Positions 6,275 to 15,542 of a stretch of DNA of 64,000 nucleotides are shown piece after piece (the stretch's first letter is position 1; the number at the start of each line of letters is the position of its first letter). Location: positions 1 through 64,000 of the forward strand of contig URLV01000005.1 in assembly GCA_900548725.1 (NCBI GenBank), read 5' to 3'. The translations under genes and the position numbers were made by a program. This DNA comes from an uncultured Mycoplasmatota bacterium (GTDB lineage: Bacteria; Bacillota_I; Bacilli_A; RF39; UBA660). The notes under the pieces are model-generated. The model worked only from the letters and a program-made list of their open reading frames with translations, did no database searches and had not been told where the DNA came from.

Positions 6275-9200
6275 CTGTTTATTTTTTCTTTTAATATTAC
6301 TATTAAATATTTTATATTATGTTTTATAAATCTTGTTATTCTTTTTGGTTCACTTGCTATTCTATATAACCATTCCAAATTCAATTTAATAAAAATTCTT
6401 GGAGCACGTTTTTTAGTGCCACTTAGCACATCAAATGAACCACCTACTCCTATAAATATTCCTTTTTTGAAATCATTTATATGTTTATTAATTAATTTTT
6501 CTTGAAGAGGTATTCCTAATGCTAACATGACTATATCAGGATTAGTTGTTTTAATATAATTCATTACTCCATCTTTATCCTTTATATAACCATTTGTTCC
6601 GCCAACTAGATTTATGTTTGGATATTTTGTACTTATAGCATTAGTTAGTTTATCCATTACATCTTCGCTAGCACCAAATAAATATACTTTATATTTATTT
6701 TCATTCGCTAATGTTAATAAATGTTCTGCTAAATCTACTCCTGTTATTCTTTCTTTTATATTATATCCTAATAAGTTGCTTGTTTTAACTATACTTATTC
6801 CATCTGGTACTATTAAATTATTTTTATTATAAAGCATATCTGATATTTCAGAATCTTTTCTAGATAGCATATATGTTTCTGGATTAGCCGTTATAATAAA
6901 TTCTTTTTCTTTATTTTTTAATTTATTTTCAATTAAGTTATAACATTCTTTTTTATTATTTATATATAAATTAGTATAAATATTATTATGACTTATATTT
7001 TTAAAGAAATTTATATTTTCTTCTTTTATTAAATCGTAATCATATTGTTTAGATATTGATAAAGATTTTATTTGATATTCTTTTCTTACTTTTTCATCAT
7101 TTATTAGATTTTTTAATTCTTTAATCATTTCTTTTTCATTTCTATTTTTTATCAAAATACCATTTTCTTTAATTATTTCTTTTGCTCCTAATGCACTATC
7201 ATATGCTATAAGTGGTAATCCATGGCTAGCAGCTTCTAAAAGTACTAATCCAAAAGATTCTTCTATTGATGTCATTATATATATAGATGATTCTTTGTAA
7301 AGCTTATTTAATTCTTCTGTATTTTTAAATCCTAATAATTTAATATTATCTTCCATATTTAATTCTTTTATAAGATTATTTAAATTATCAAACTCACTTC
7401 CAGTACCTACTATTGATAAAGTCCATTCTTTGTTATCTAATTTATTAAATAATTTTATTAAATCATCATAACCTTTTACTTTTTCTAATCTTCCTACTGA
7501 TATTATGTTTTTATTTTTTAGATTAGATAATTTATTATCAGTTTCTATTGGCATGTTATTTGTTATTATTTTATATCTATATTCTGTAAATAATTCTTTA
7601 TAGTAATTAGTTAAGTAATTGCTACTTGGCATTAAATAGTCAACACTTTTTAATATATAATGTAATTTATTTAAATATTTTGTATTATTGTTATGATAAA
7701 TATGTTCTTCTGCTATTTTAATATTATTATATTCATTATTTCTTATTAATTTTTCTGTAAAATCTATTCTAGTAGATATAATAATTTCACTATTACAATT
7801 TATCATTGATTTAGTAATTAGTGTATGTTTTAAATAAAGTACTTTTATACTATATATACCTTGTTTTATTATGTTGATTATATTTTTAGAATGTAATGCT
7901 TCTTTTAATTCTTTTCTATTTGGTTTTATATTAGTAGTTAAATATTTAATTTTTACATTATCATTTAATTTAAAATCTGGTTTATCTTTTAATTTATACA
8001 AACTTATTATTTCTACATCATTTATTTCACTTAATATATTTGCTTTAGTACAAATATTTTTTTCTACTCCTCCATAATTTAAATGTAGAGCGTATATTGA
8101 AACTTTATTTTTTTTGATTTTATTATCTTTTTTATTTAATAAGTTTATTTCATTCATAGCAGGTAATAAATACATAACTATATATATAGATACAGCAGGA
8201 GCGCATAATGTATGACCACTTATACAAGATATACTTAATAATAATCCTATCATTAATGTATAAAATACTGTATTTATATTTAATTCTCTAGATTGAATTA
8301 TTTTTATTAAATAGTAAATGAAAGGTAGTAAAACTAATATTAGTGCAATAAGTCCTGAATGAAAAAATATATCTAATATATCTATTTCTATAAGTTTTGT
8401 TATTGCATAATGTTTTATTTCTATTGTATTTGAATATCCTATTCCTAACAATAATACTTTTGCATTAAAATGTTTCGAATATATTTCATATGTTAATCTA
8501 AAATATATATCTCTTGAAGATAACATTATTCTTCCATATTTTTTTATTTGTTTTACTAATTTGGAATCATTGCTTAACTTGTCTTCTTTTTCTATTTCTT
8601 TTCTTATTCTTCCATATTCTTCCTCTAGAAAACGTTCGTTTTTTTCTTGTTCAGTTACTGGATCTTTTCTTGGAGGCTCTGGTTTTACTTTAACATTTTT
8701 TAATTTTTTTGGATCTTTTGGTATATTATATTTTACATTATTAAGTGTACTACTATTTAATATTAAAAGTATAATACCTAAAAGTATAAATCCTATTTTT
8801 AAAGTTGTTATTTTCTTTTTCTTAATTAATGACAATACTAATATAATTGTTGTTGTAATTATTATTCCTAATACTGAAACTTTAGTTCCTAAAGAGAATA
8901 TCATTAAAATCATAAATATTATTAGAACTATATTAAATTTACTTTTATTAATTTTTGTTAATAAAAATGGGTATAGTAGTGTTAAAATAACTGATATTTC
9001 ATTTGCTGAATTAAACCATCCTGAACTTCCTTTATAACCTTTGTAATTATAAGTACTAAATCCTGTATTTGTAATTAACGGTAAAAATAATAGTATTCCA
9101 TATGTTATAAAATTTATTATTAGTATTTTGATTATTTTTTCTTTATCAAATTTATGTTCATCAAAAAAGCATAATAAGCAAACTAATAATATTGGAAAAT

Positions 9201-9498
9201 ACATTGTTTTAAACATATATATTGATTCTTTTATAAACATAGACATTGTTAGATATTTTATTTTTGATAAAATATATGCTAGCATGTAAATGAATATTAA
9301 AAGTATATATATTAAACCCTTCTTTTTATATTTCGATGTGGAAAAGATTAGAGTTATTAACATTATTGCTAGAAATAGTAATTTTACGATTACTCCTATA
9401 CTTACTGTAAGATTAAATAATCTTGTTGATATAGATGTTAGTAAATCTATAATTGGTAATAATATTAAAAATATATATAATTTTTTGTTGTTGCTCAT
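6256..9498 (-). CDS. Three-domain fusion: O-antigen ligase/polymerase-like + GT4 glycosyltransferase + TagA/WecG (GT26)
   Basis: A 1080-residue polypeptide. Residues 1-460 are polytopic, with the GWFNSANEIS loop near 159 typical of Wzy/WaaL-type (Wzy_C) proteins and a long charged Pro/Lys/Glu-rich extracytoplasmic loop at about 256-309. From about 465 (HLNYGGVEKN) to 830 is a GT4 GT-B enzyme with EESFGLVLLEAASHG near 745. From about 860 to the end is a TagA/WecG/CpsF-type GT26 domain (ANPETY, ITGVDL, LFGASEDV, GVGGSFDVLSG, NLEWLYR). TagA-like enzymes add ManNAc to lipid-linked GlcNAc. I chose ATG 9498 because AGGTAGGTG precedes it; an in-frame GTG lies 9 bp upstream. An extended -10 promoter is at 9521-9529. 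Each domain matches a family that is normally encoded separately. Confidence 0.85.
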   Translation of the reverse strand: MSNNKKLYIFLILLPIIDLLTSISTRLFNLTVSIGVIVKLLFLAIMLITLIFSTSKYKKKGLIYILLIFIYMLAYILSKIKYLTMSMFIKESIYMFKTMYFPILLVCLLCFFDEHKFDKEKIIKILIINFITYGILLFLPLITNTGFSTYNYKGYKGSSGWFNSANEISVILTLLYPFLLTKINKSKFNIVLIIFMILMIFSLGTKVSVLGIIITTTIILVLSLIKKKKITTLKIGFILLGIILLILNSSTLNNVKYNIPKDPKKLKNVKVKPEPPRKDPVTEQEKNERFLEEEYGRIRKEIEKEDKLSNDSKLVKQIKKYGRIMLSSRDIYFRLTYEIYSKHFNAKVLLLGIGYSNTIEIKHYAITKLIEIDILDIFFHSGLIALILVLLPFIYYLIKIIQSRELNINTVFYTLMIGLLLSISCISGHTLCAPAVSIYIVMYLLPAMNEINLLNKKDNKIKKNKVSIYALHLNYGGVEKNICTKANILSEINDVEIISLYKLKDKPDFKLNDNVKIKYLTTNIKPNRKELKEALHSKNIINIIKQGIYSIKVLYLKHTLITKSMINCNSEIIISTRIDFTEKLIRNNEYNNIKIAEEHIYHNNNTKYLNKLHYILKSVDYLMPSSNYLTNYYKELFTEYRYKIITNNMPIETDNKLSNLKNKNIISVGRLEKVKGYDDLIKLFNKLDNKEWTLSIVGTGSEFDNLNNLIKELNMEDNIKLLGFKNTEELNKLYKESSIYIMTSIEESFGLVLLEAASHGLPLIAYDSALGAKEIIKENGILIKNRNEKEMIKELKNLINDEKVRKEYQIKSLSISKQYDYDLIKEENINFFKNISHNNIYTNLYINNKKECYNLIENKLKNKEKEFIITANPETYMLSRKDSEISDMLYNKNNLIVPDGISIVKTSNLLGYNIKERITGVDLAEHLLTLANENKYKVYLFGASEDVMDKLTNAISTKYPNINLVGGTNGYIKDKDGVMNYIKTTNPDIVMLALGIPLQEKLINKHINDFKKGIFIGVGGSFDVLSGTKKRAPRIFIKLNLEWLYRIASEPKRITRFIKHNIKYLIVILKEKINRNVDNK

Positions 9499-9520
9499 AA
9501 AGTACACCTACCTATAAATC

Positions 9521-9529
9521 ATTATAACA
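9521..9529 (-). promoter_or_regulatory. Extended -10 promoter of the trifunctional fusion gene
   Basis: TGTTATAAT on the minus strand, 23 bp upstream of the chosen start codon. No clear -35 is visible. Confidence 0.6.
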
Positions 9530-9753
9530 AATATGATGTAGAAAAAAAATAGAATTGTTATAATATTATCCTGTAAAAGTTTCTTTTTTAATTTTTCTTA
9601 AAATAATTATTAATTAAGTATTGTTTTATATATTTTTATTATTATTTATAAATTAATATAATATAAATTAATTTGCAAAATAGTTTAAAAATGCTTCTTT
9701 TTGAACGTAAAAATAGCACTTTTAGACAATTTAGGTCTTTATGACAGTTTCAT

Positions 9754-9762
9754 TGTTATACT
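9754..9762 (+). promoter_or_regulatory. Extended -10 promoter of the small interrupted ORF
   Basis: TGTTATACT, about 44 bp upstream of the tiny ORF at 9806. The -35 region is weak. The rest of 9508-9753 shows only AT-rich sequence and a possible weak stem around 9690-9725. Confidence 0.45.
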
Positions 9763-9805
9763 TTTGTTGTCTTGTTTTAAGACTAGAAAGAGGTGATATG
9801 ACTTG

Positions 9806-9880
9806 ATGAAAAAATTAAAAGCCGTTTTACCTATAGTGGTAATACTTTGAGTTATAAACAATATAATTTCGAAATATTAA
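9806..9880 (+). pseudogene. Tiny membrane-peptide ORF interrupted by an in-frame TGA
   Basis: GAGGTGAT at 9790-9797 is a strong ribosome binding site for ATG 9806. The frame reads MKKLKAVLPIVVIL and stops at TGA 9848-9850. It then continues in the same frame for nine more codons (VINNIISKY) to TAA at 9878-9880. If the TGA were a Trp codon the peptide would have 24 residues: a basic start, one hydrophobic segment and a charged end. That is the same length and layout as the candidate toxin at 6001. It may be a silenced toxin gene, a functional 14-residue peptide or a leader peptide. A long inverted repeat (9853-9935) begins right after the TGA. Confidence 0.4.
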
Positions 9881-9935
9881 TATGGTCTAAATTTATTCTA
9901 GATTAATTAAAAGTATATTAATAATATTGTTTATA
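9853..9935. repeat. Long imperfect inverted repeat (83-nt hairpin)
   Basis: TATAAACAATAT (9853-9864) is the exact inverse of ATATTGTTTATA (9924-9935). Inside it, ATATTAAT at 9874-9881 pairs with ATTAATAT around 9915-9922. It lies at the 3' end of the interrupted small ORF and could be a mRNA-stabilising or terminator-like fold, although no T-tract follows. I see no further gene in 9936-10058. Confidence 0.55.
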
Positions 9936-10058
9936 CTATTTCTTTTAGCCACTAAAAAAGTTTGAGTAGCAAATAAAAGAGATAAATACGTCAAAATTTA
10001 TTAAAGTGTAAACAATAATTTATATATAGTATACGATATGTAATATTATTGCATACTC

Positions 10059-10090
10059 AAAAAAGAATCACCGTGACTGGTGATTTTTTA
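10059..10090. terminator. Bidirectional terminator after wecB
   Basis: AATCACC (10066-10072), loop GTGACT, GGTGATT (10079-10085), with six As on the left and six Ts on the right. It serves the minus-strand operon ending at 10088 and could also stop rightward transcripts from 9754. Confidence 0.88.
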
Positions 10091-11200
10091 ATTATTATAT
10101 TTATCAATAATTGCATCTACAATTTTTTTACTTGCCGTTCCATCTCCATATGGATTTGAAGCATGACTCATTTTGTTATACTCTTCTTTATTTGTTAGCA
10201 ACCTTTTTGCTTCTTTATATATTGTTTCTTCATTGGTTCCAACAAGTTTTAGTGTTCCAGCATCTATTCCTTCTGGTCTTTCTGTAGTGTCTCTTAAAAC
10301 TAGTACTGGTTTTCCTAAGGATGGTGCTTCTTCTTGTATTCCACCGCTATCTGTCATTATCATATAACTTTTATTTTGAAAGTTATGGAAATCAAACACT
10401 TCTAATGGTTCTATTAATTTTATTTTATTTGTGTTTCCAAATATTTCTTTTGCTATTTCTCTTACTTTAGGATTTTTATGAATGGGATATATTACTTTTA
10501 CATCTTCAAATTCATCTGTTATTCTTTTGATTGCTCTAAAGATATTTCTCATTGGTTCACCTAGATTTTCTCTTCTGTGAGCTGTTAAAAGTATCATTCT
10601 TTCGTCATCTTTAATCCATTCTAATTCTTTGTGTTTATAATTTTTGTCTACTGTTTTTGACATAGCATCTATTGCAGTATTTCCTGTAATATATATTTTA
10701 TTTTCATCTATATTTTGTTTAAGCAAATTATCTTTACTTAATTTTGTAGGCGCAAAATACATATCTGTCATACAATCAACCATTTGTCTATTCATTTCTT
10801 CTGGAAAGGGTGAATATTTGTCATATGTTCTTAATCCAGCTTCTATATGACCAATTGCAACTTGATTATAAAATGCTGCTAGGGCTCCAGCAAAAGTTGT
10901 TGTTGTATCTCCATGTACTAAAACTATATCAGGTTTAACTTCTTTTATTATATTTTCTAAACCTGTTAATACTCTAGATGTTATATCACTTAATGTTTGA
11001 CCTTGTTTCATAATATCTAAATCATAATTTGGTTTTATATCAAATGTTTCTAAAACTTGGTCTAACATTTCTCTATGCTGTGCAGTTACACAAACAATAC
11101 TATCAATTTCTTTTCTACTTTCCAATTCTTTTACTAGTGGTGCCATTTTGATGGCTTCTGGTCTAGTACCAAATATACTCATTACTTTTATCTTTTTCAT
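10088..11200 (-). CDS. wecB: UDP-N-acetylglucosamine 2-epimerase (non-hydrolysing)
   Basis: A 370-residue cytosolic enzyme that interconverts UDP-GlcNAc and UDP-ManNAc, which supplies ManNAc for the linkage unit of wall teichoic acids and related glycopolymers. Signatures are present in order: GTRPEAIKMAPL near the N-terminus, VHGDTTTTFAGALAAF, HIEAGLRTYDKYSPFPEE, LTAHRRENLG, and TDSGGIQEEAPSLGKPVLVL near the C-terminus. Length and motifs match the WecB/MnaA family throughout. It is the last gene of a nine- or ten-gene operon and overlaps the upstream GT2 gene by 4 bp. Its product would feed the TagA-type domain of the downstream fusion protein. Confidence 0.97.
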   Translation of the reverse strand: MKKIKVMSIFGTRPEAIKMAPLVKELESRKEIDSIVCVTAQHREMLDQVLETFDIKPNYDLDIMKQGQTLSDITSRVLTGLENIIKEVKPDIVLVHGDTTTTFAGALAAFYNQVAIGHIEAGLRTYDKYSPFPEEMNRQMVDCMTDMYFAPTKLSKDNLLKQNIDENKIYITGNTAIDAMSKTVDKNYKHKELEWIKDDERMILLTAHRRENLGEPMRNIFRAIKRITDEFEDVKVIYPIHKNPKVREIAKEIFGNTNKIKLIEPLEVFDFHNFQNKSYMIMTDSGGIQEEAPSLGKPVLVLRDTTERPEGIDAGTLKLVGTNEETIYKEAKRLLTNKEEYNKMSHASNPYGDGTASKKIVDAIIDKYNN

Positions 11201-12069
11201 TTTAAACCTCTATATTTTTTATTTAATATTTTTGCTAAAATATAACATGGTAATAAAGTTATGAAAGATAATATTTTCATTTTAGTATCTTTTAAAATAT
11301 TTTTTTTAGCAATAAAAGAATACACTCCAAATGTTAAACAATTTTTTATTCTTATAGAAAGTTTGTATTCTTTACTCATAAACATTAATGAATTAGCTCT
11401 CGCTCCTTGTGGATTATTTACAACTAATCTCATCCAATTTTTTGAAAGTCCATCATTTAAATATTCAGCATAATAAATAACAATTGGAATATATGCTAGA
11501 TTGTATTTTTTTGAAATTTCTCCAGTTACTATTGCCTCACTTAAGAAATTTTCTCCTTTAAAAACAGGATATGGATATTTTTTTAATATTTCTGTACTCA
11601 TTACTTCACACATATCTGCTAAATTACCTTCGTTATATTTAAAATCATTCATATTAGAAATACATTCTTTAAATGTCTTTTCTTTATACATTGGATTATC
11701 TAATTTTTTTAAGAATGTCATACCACATATTTTTTCTGTATCTTTATACTTATTCCAATATTTATGGATATTTTCCACGGCTTTTTTATCTAAGTAATCA
11801 TCACTATCTAATATTAATATTAATTCACCTTTTGCTTCTTTGGTTCCTAAATTTAATGCTGTATGTTTTCCTCCATTTTCTTTATAAATATACCGTATAT
11901 TTATTTTTTTATCTTTTTTTATTTTTTCAATGTATTGTTTTGTATTATCAACAGAGCCATCATCTATTACTAGCCACTCAAAATTTTTATCTGTTTGTTG
12001 TAATAAACTTTCATATGCTTTATTAATTAATTTTTCTCTATTGTATGTCGGTGTTAAAATTGTTATCAT
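11197..12069 (-). CDS. GT2-family glycosyltransferase
   Basis: A 290-residue cytosolic GT-A glycosyltransferase. The N-terminus has ILTPTYNREKLINKAYESLL and FEWLVIDDGSVDNT, and the DxD-type metal site is LILDSDDYLD near residue 90. The second half is typical of 'glycosyltransferase family A' proteins without a membrane anchor. The acceptor and sugar are unknown. The ATG at 12069 is preceded by GGAGGA. The gene overlaps the end of the upstream flippase-GT4 fusion by 32 bp and the start of wecB by 4 bp, so the three are translated as one unit. Confidence 0.9.
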   Translation of the reverse strand: MITILTPTYNREKLINKAYESLLQQTDKNFEWLVIDDGSVDNTKQYIEKIKKDKKINIRYIYKENGGKHTALNLGTKEAKGELILILDSDDYLDKKAVENIHKYWNKYKDTEKICGMTFLKKLDNPMYKEKTFKECISNMNDFKYNEGNLADMCEVMSTEILKKYPYPVFKGENFLSEAIVTGEISKKYNLAYIPIVIYYAEYLNDGLSKNWMRLVVNNPQGARANSLMFMSKEYKLSIRIKNCLTFGVYSFIAKKNILKDTKMKILSFITLLPCYILAKILNKKYRGLK

Positions 12070-14422
12070 TTTCTTCCTCCATGCTATTGTAAATGTTTAT
12101 TAATCTTTTTTCCATTATTTGCCAATTATATTTTTCTTCATACATTTTTTTAGAATTAAATGAAATATTTTTTAATAACTTCTTATCTTTACTTATCTCT
12201 TCTAGTTTTTGTATTAATTCATTTGCGTTATAATTTATAGAAAAACCAGTTTTATTTTTTTCTACTAACTCGTCTATTCCTGTATTTTTGCAAACTATTA
12301 TTGGCTTTCCTAATGCCATGGCTTCATATACTTTATTTGGTGCAGAATATTTGTGATTTTTTATATTTGGATCATAAGTTGCTAACAATATATCACAATC
12401 TTTTTCAAGACATAAAACATCATTGTATTTTAATGAACCATAAAAATATATATTTTCATGTTTTTCAGCAACTTTCTTTATTTCAGTTTCATATTTGCCA
12501 AAACCACCGATATGCAATTCAAATTTATTATTTTTTGCAAGTTCATTTACTGTTTCCATTATTAATCTATGATCTTGTAGAATTCCAACATAAACTATTT
12601 TTTCTTTTTTTGAATTACTTTTTATTATCCTGTTATAATTTATATTACTTAAATTTGGGGTATTATGAATAATAACTAATTTTTTTGGATTACTATTTTT
12701 TATTTGTTTTTTTCTCCATTCACCACAAATTATTGAAACTTCAGCATTATTAATTACATTATTTTCTAACCAATTTACTTTTTTTTCTAATTTTGCGGGC
12801 ATTGGTCTTGAATCTGTATAATAGTCATACATGTCATAAACTAATTTTTTATTATACATTTTAGCTATTATATTTGAAATAAAGCCACAATCAAAATCGC
12901 AAGCATGAATATATTTATATTTTTTATTATTTTTTATTAAAACTATAAATAAATATATTTGAAATAATAATAATCCAATTATATTCTTTTTAGATTCTCC
13001 ATATGTTGAGTTAAATTTAAAGAAACTACATTCTAATTTTTTGTTAGATATTTTAAAACTTTTATAATCATTAATTCTTTTGTCCCTATCCCAACCTATA
13101 ACGTAAACATTATAATTATTGTTAATTAATGATTCTATTTCTTTTGTGGCTCTTGAATCATTTATTATAGAAGTGCTCCTTACATAACATATTGTATTGT
13201 TATCTTCTTTTTTTAGTTTATAAATACTAATTAAATATATTATAGTTTGAATAGAATATGCTATTATTAAAGTATAGTTTACTCCATTTAAATTAAATTT
13301 ATTTATCATCATTTTAGATAATATTAGACTTGTTAATAAAGATATTATTGCTCCTAGTAATAATGTCTTATAATCTCTAATTACTGTTAATATAGTACCT
13401 AAAAACCAAATAATGGCAATTATTGTTGATACTATTATTACACCACTAAATAAGTAAGTATACGGTGTTATTTCTTTTCCAAATAATAATGTTAAAAAGA
13501 AATTTGCAAAAAAATGTGAAAATAATATTCCAGTAAATCCTATAATTATTATTAATATATTTGTTCTATTCATTATTTGTTTTAATTCTTTAATTTTATT
13601 TTTATCATAAAGTTCTGCAAAATGTGATACTAAAGGGCTAAAAATAAAGGAACATGCAACTTGAATTATTAACGCTGGTGTTGCAACTGTTGAATAATAT
13701 CCTAGCATTTTTGTACCTAGAATATTTTCTAATGTAACTTTTGGATACATTGATACATAATTGAATAAAAATCCATATATTACTAGTGGAATACAAATTA
13801 TTAATAATTTTATTATATTATTTTTATTTGTGATTCCTAAATTTTTGTATTCTTTTTTATAATTTTTTATATCATAAAAATATATAAATATGTAAGTTGA
13901 AATCATCATTATAATTATCGATAATAATATATTTTTACTTAATAATAATGTTAAAGTGAATGATATTAATGTTAATAAACCTCTTATAAAAAATGATAAT
14001 CCTATAATATCAAATCTCCATTTTTTTTGTAATGAACCATGAATAACGTCAACTAGTGCTTCAGAAAGTTTAAATATCATATAAAATATAATACATAATA
14101 ATTGATATATTTTAAATTGTTTTATTAAACTATATATAATTGTTAAAATTAAGGCAATTAAACAAGTTATTATTCTTGAAGTTATATATGTTTTTTCACT
14201 GAATTTATTTTTTATATCTGATGCTTGATAATTTCTCATATTAAACGAAGCTATTACTGTATAAGTTGTTGAAACAGTCATAGCTAGTGATAATATTCCT
14301 GCTGTTTCATATCCTGCTATCCATACTACAATAAAAGTTATTATCCATTGACAAAATAAATATGTAAAAGAGCCTATTGAATTGTATAAAATGCTTTTTT
14401 TTATTTTATTTGATTCTTTCAT
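12038..14422 (-). CDS. Wzx-type polysaccharide flippase fused to a GT4 glycosyltransferase
   Basis: A 794-residue fusion. Residues 1 to about 400 form a MATE/MOP-superfamily lipid-linked oligosaccharide flippase with twelve or more hydrophobic segments, beginning KKSILYNSIGSFTYLFCQW. From about 407 (NTICYVRSTSIINDSRATKE) to the end lies a GT-B enzyme of family GT4 with nucleotide-sugar motif SAPNKVYEAMALGKPIIV near 700. The fusion couples addition of a sugar on the inner face with export of the lipid-linked unit (inference). The window also contains an ABC-type exporter (25338-26892), so two export routes coexist. The 5' end overlaps the stop of the upstream GT4 gene by 17 bp. Confidence 0.88.
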   Translation of the reverse strand: MKESNKIKKSILYNSIGSFTYLFCQWIITFIVVWIAGYETAGILSLAMTVSTTYTVIASFNMRNYQASDIKNKFSEKTYITSRIITCLIALILTIIYSLIKQFKIYQLLCIIFYMIFKLSEALVDVIHGSLQKKWRFDIIGLSFFIRGLLTLISFTLTLLLSKNILLSIIIMMISTYIFIYFYDIKNYKKEYKNLGITNKNNIIKLLIICIPLVIYGFLFNYVSMYPKVTLENILGTKMLGYYSTVATPALIIQVACSFIFSPLVSHFAELYDKNKIKELKQIMNRTNILIIIIGFTGILFSHFFANFFLTLLFGKEITPYTYLFSGVIIVSTIIAIIWFLGTILTVIRDYKTLLLGAIISLLTSLILSKMMINKFNLNGVNYTLIIAYSIQTIIYLISIYKLKKEDNNTICYVRSTSIINDSRATKEIESLINNNYNVYVIGWDRDKRINDYKSFKISNKKLECSFFKFNSTYGESKKNIIGLLLFQIYLFIVLIKNNKKYKYIHACDFDCGFISNIIAKMYNKKLVYDMYDYYTDSRPMPAKLEKKVNWLENNVINNAEVSIICGEWRKKQIKNSNPKKLVIIHNTPNLSNINYNRIIKSNSKKEKIVYVGILQDHRLIMETVNELAKNNKFELHIGGFGKYETEIKKVAEKHENIYFYGSLKYNDVLCLEKDCDILLATYDPNIKNHKYSAPNKVYEAMALGKPIIVCKNTGIDELVEKNKTGFSINYNANELIQKLEEISKDKKLLKNISFNSKKMYEEKYNWQIMEKRLINIYNSMEEENDNNFNTDIQ

Positions 14423-15542
14423 TTATATCACTCTCTATTTTCTTTGCTGTGTTTTTCCATAAAAATTTATCAAATACAGTACTATATATTTCTTCACTAT
14501 ATTTATTTCTTAAATTTTTATTATTGATTAACAATTCTAAAGCATCTTCTAATTCTTTTTTTGAATTAATCATTATACCATTTTGTTTATTATTTATTAT
14601 TTCTTTTATTCCACCTTGTGGTGATGCGATGATTGCACATTTCATTAATCCAGCTTCTAATATTGAAGTAGGTAATCCTTCTGGCCATAAAGGCGCATAT
14701 ACAAATATATTTGTTTTTTCATATAATTTTGTTAACTCTTTAAAGTCCAATTTTCCTTCAAATATAATATTTTTATTATCTTTGTATTTTTCTTTTAATA
14801 TATCTAGTTTGTTACCGTTTCCGGCTAAATGTAATTCTATATTGTTATCTTGTTTACTAAGATTTACGAAACTTTCTAATAGTTCATAAACTCCTTTTTG
14901 TTTTAATATTCTTCCTGCATAAGTTATAATTATTTTCTTTTCATTCTTTTTTATTTTGTTTACATCATAGAATTCGTTAATTGAATTATACCACACACCA
15001 TCAGAGTTTATTCCAAAATGTTTTTGCCATTCACAAGCACCCAATGAAACTCCATAATAATAATTTACATATTTTTTTACAAAGTGTGTCAAGCAATGTT
15101 CATATATTGCGCCAAAAAAGTCTAATACTTTATTATCTATTGTTAAATGTTCTGAACCATGTTCTACTAAGAATACTGGAATGTTATGTTTTTTAGCATA
15201 TTTTGCTCCTACCATTGTAGTTAAATGAAATCTTGTATTTACAATAACTGCATCATATTCTTTTTTGTCTAGTTCTTTGAATATATTTTTGAATTCTTTA
15301 TTATGTTTTGGAATTGGATATCTTGATTTAAATAAATTATAAATTGGTATTCTATAATTTTTTATTCCATTAATATCTTCTTCTGGTTTTAAGTTATCAT
15401 AGTTTGAAGATACAATAGTTGTATTCCATCCTAATTTTTTAAATTCTTGTGATAAATTATCTGTATATCTTTCAATACCACCAAGATGAGGTAAGTGATA
15501 ACCAGAAAAAATTAATAAGTTTTTACTTCTTTGATTTTTCAT
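14406..15542 (-). CDS. GT4-family glycosyltransferase
   Basis: A 378-residue GT-B glycosyltransferase. The N-terminal GYHLPHLGGIERYTDNLSQE is the acceptor-side glycine loop, ITYAGRILKQKGVYELLESF starts the C-terminal Rossmann domain, and LWPEGLPTSILEAGLMKCAI carries the E-x7-E nucleotide-sugar motif. There is no membrane anchor. The ribosome binding site GAGGTAAAAG precedes the ATG, and the gene overlaps the upstream DUF2304 gene by 20 bp. The donor sugar cannot be read from the sequence. Confidence 0.92.
   Translation of the reverse strand: MKNQRSKNLLIFSGYHLPHLGGIERYTDNLSQEFKKLGWNTTIVSSNYDNLKPEEDINGIKNYRIPIYNLFKSRYPIPKHNKEFKNIFKELDKKEYDAVIVNTRFHLTTMVGAKYAKKHNIPVFLVEHGSEHLTIDNKVLDFFGAIYEHCLTHFVKKYVNYYYGVSLGACEWQKHFGINSDGVWYNSINEFYDVNKIKKNEKKIIITYAGRILKQKGVYELLESFVNLSKQDNNIELHLAGNGNKLDILKEKYKDNKNIIFEGKLDFKELTKLYEKTNIFVYAPLWPEGLPTSILEAGLMKCAIIASPQGGIKEIINNKQNGIMINSKKELEDALELLINNKNLRNKYSEEIYSTVFDKFLWKNTAKKIESDINERIK

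Noticed and set aside
8561..9037. Long plus-strand ORF opposite the trifunctional fusion gene
   Set aside because: It is the complement of the charged-loop and membrane coding region, has no ribosome binding site, and has low-complexity Ser/Phe/Ile content.
9806..9880. Evidence that TGA might encode Trp (a Mollicutes-type code)
   Set aside because: Several clear genes end in TGA at the expected place (532-534, and cadC with ATGA overlap into cadA), and conserved Trp positions use TGG. The TGA at 9848 is better read as a nonsense mutation or a true stop.
11261..12672. Several plus-strand ORFs of 70-123 codons opposite glycosyltransferase genes
   Set aside because: All are antisense shadows of strongly supported minus-strand genes, rich in His/Leu/Tyr as expected from complemented AT-rich coding sequence.
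12038..14422. A possible assembly join creating the flippase-GT4 fusion
   Set aside because: The frame is continuous, with normal overlaps to both neighbours and no low-quality pattern or repeat at the junction; several other fusions in the locus show the same style. Reads would be needed to exclude it fully.
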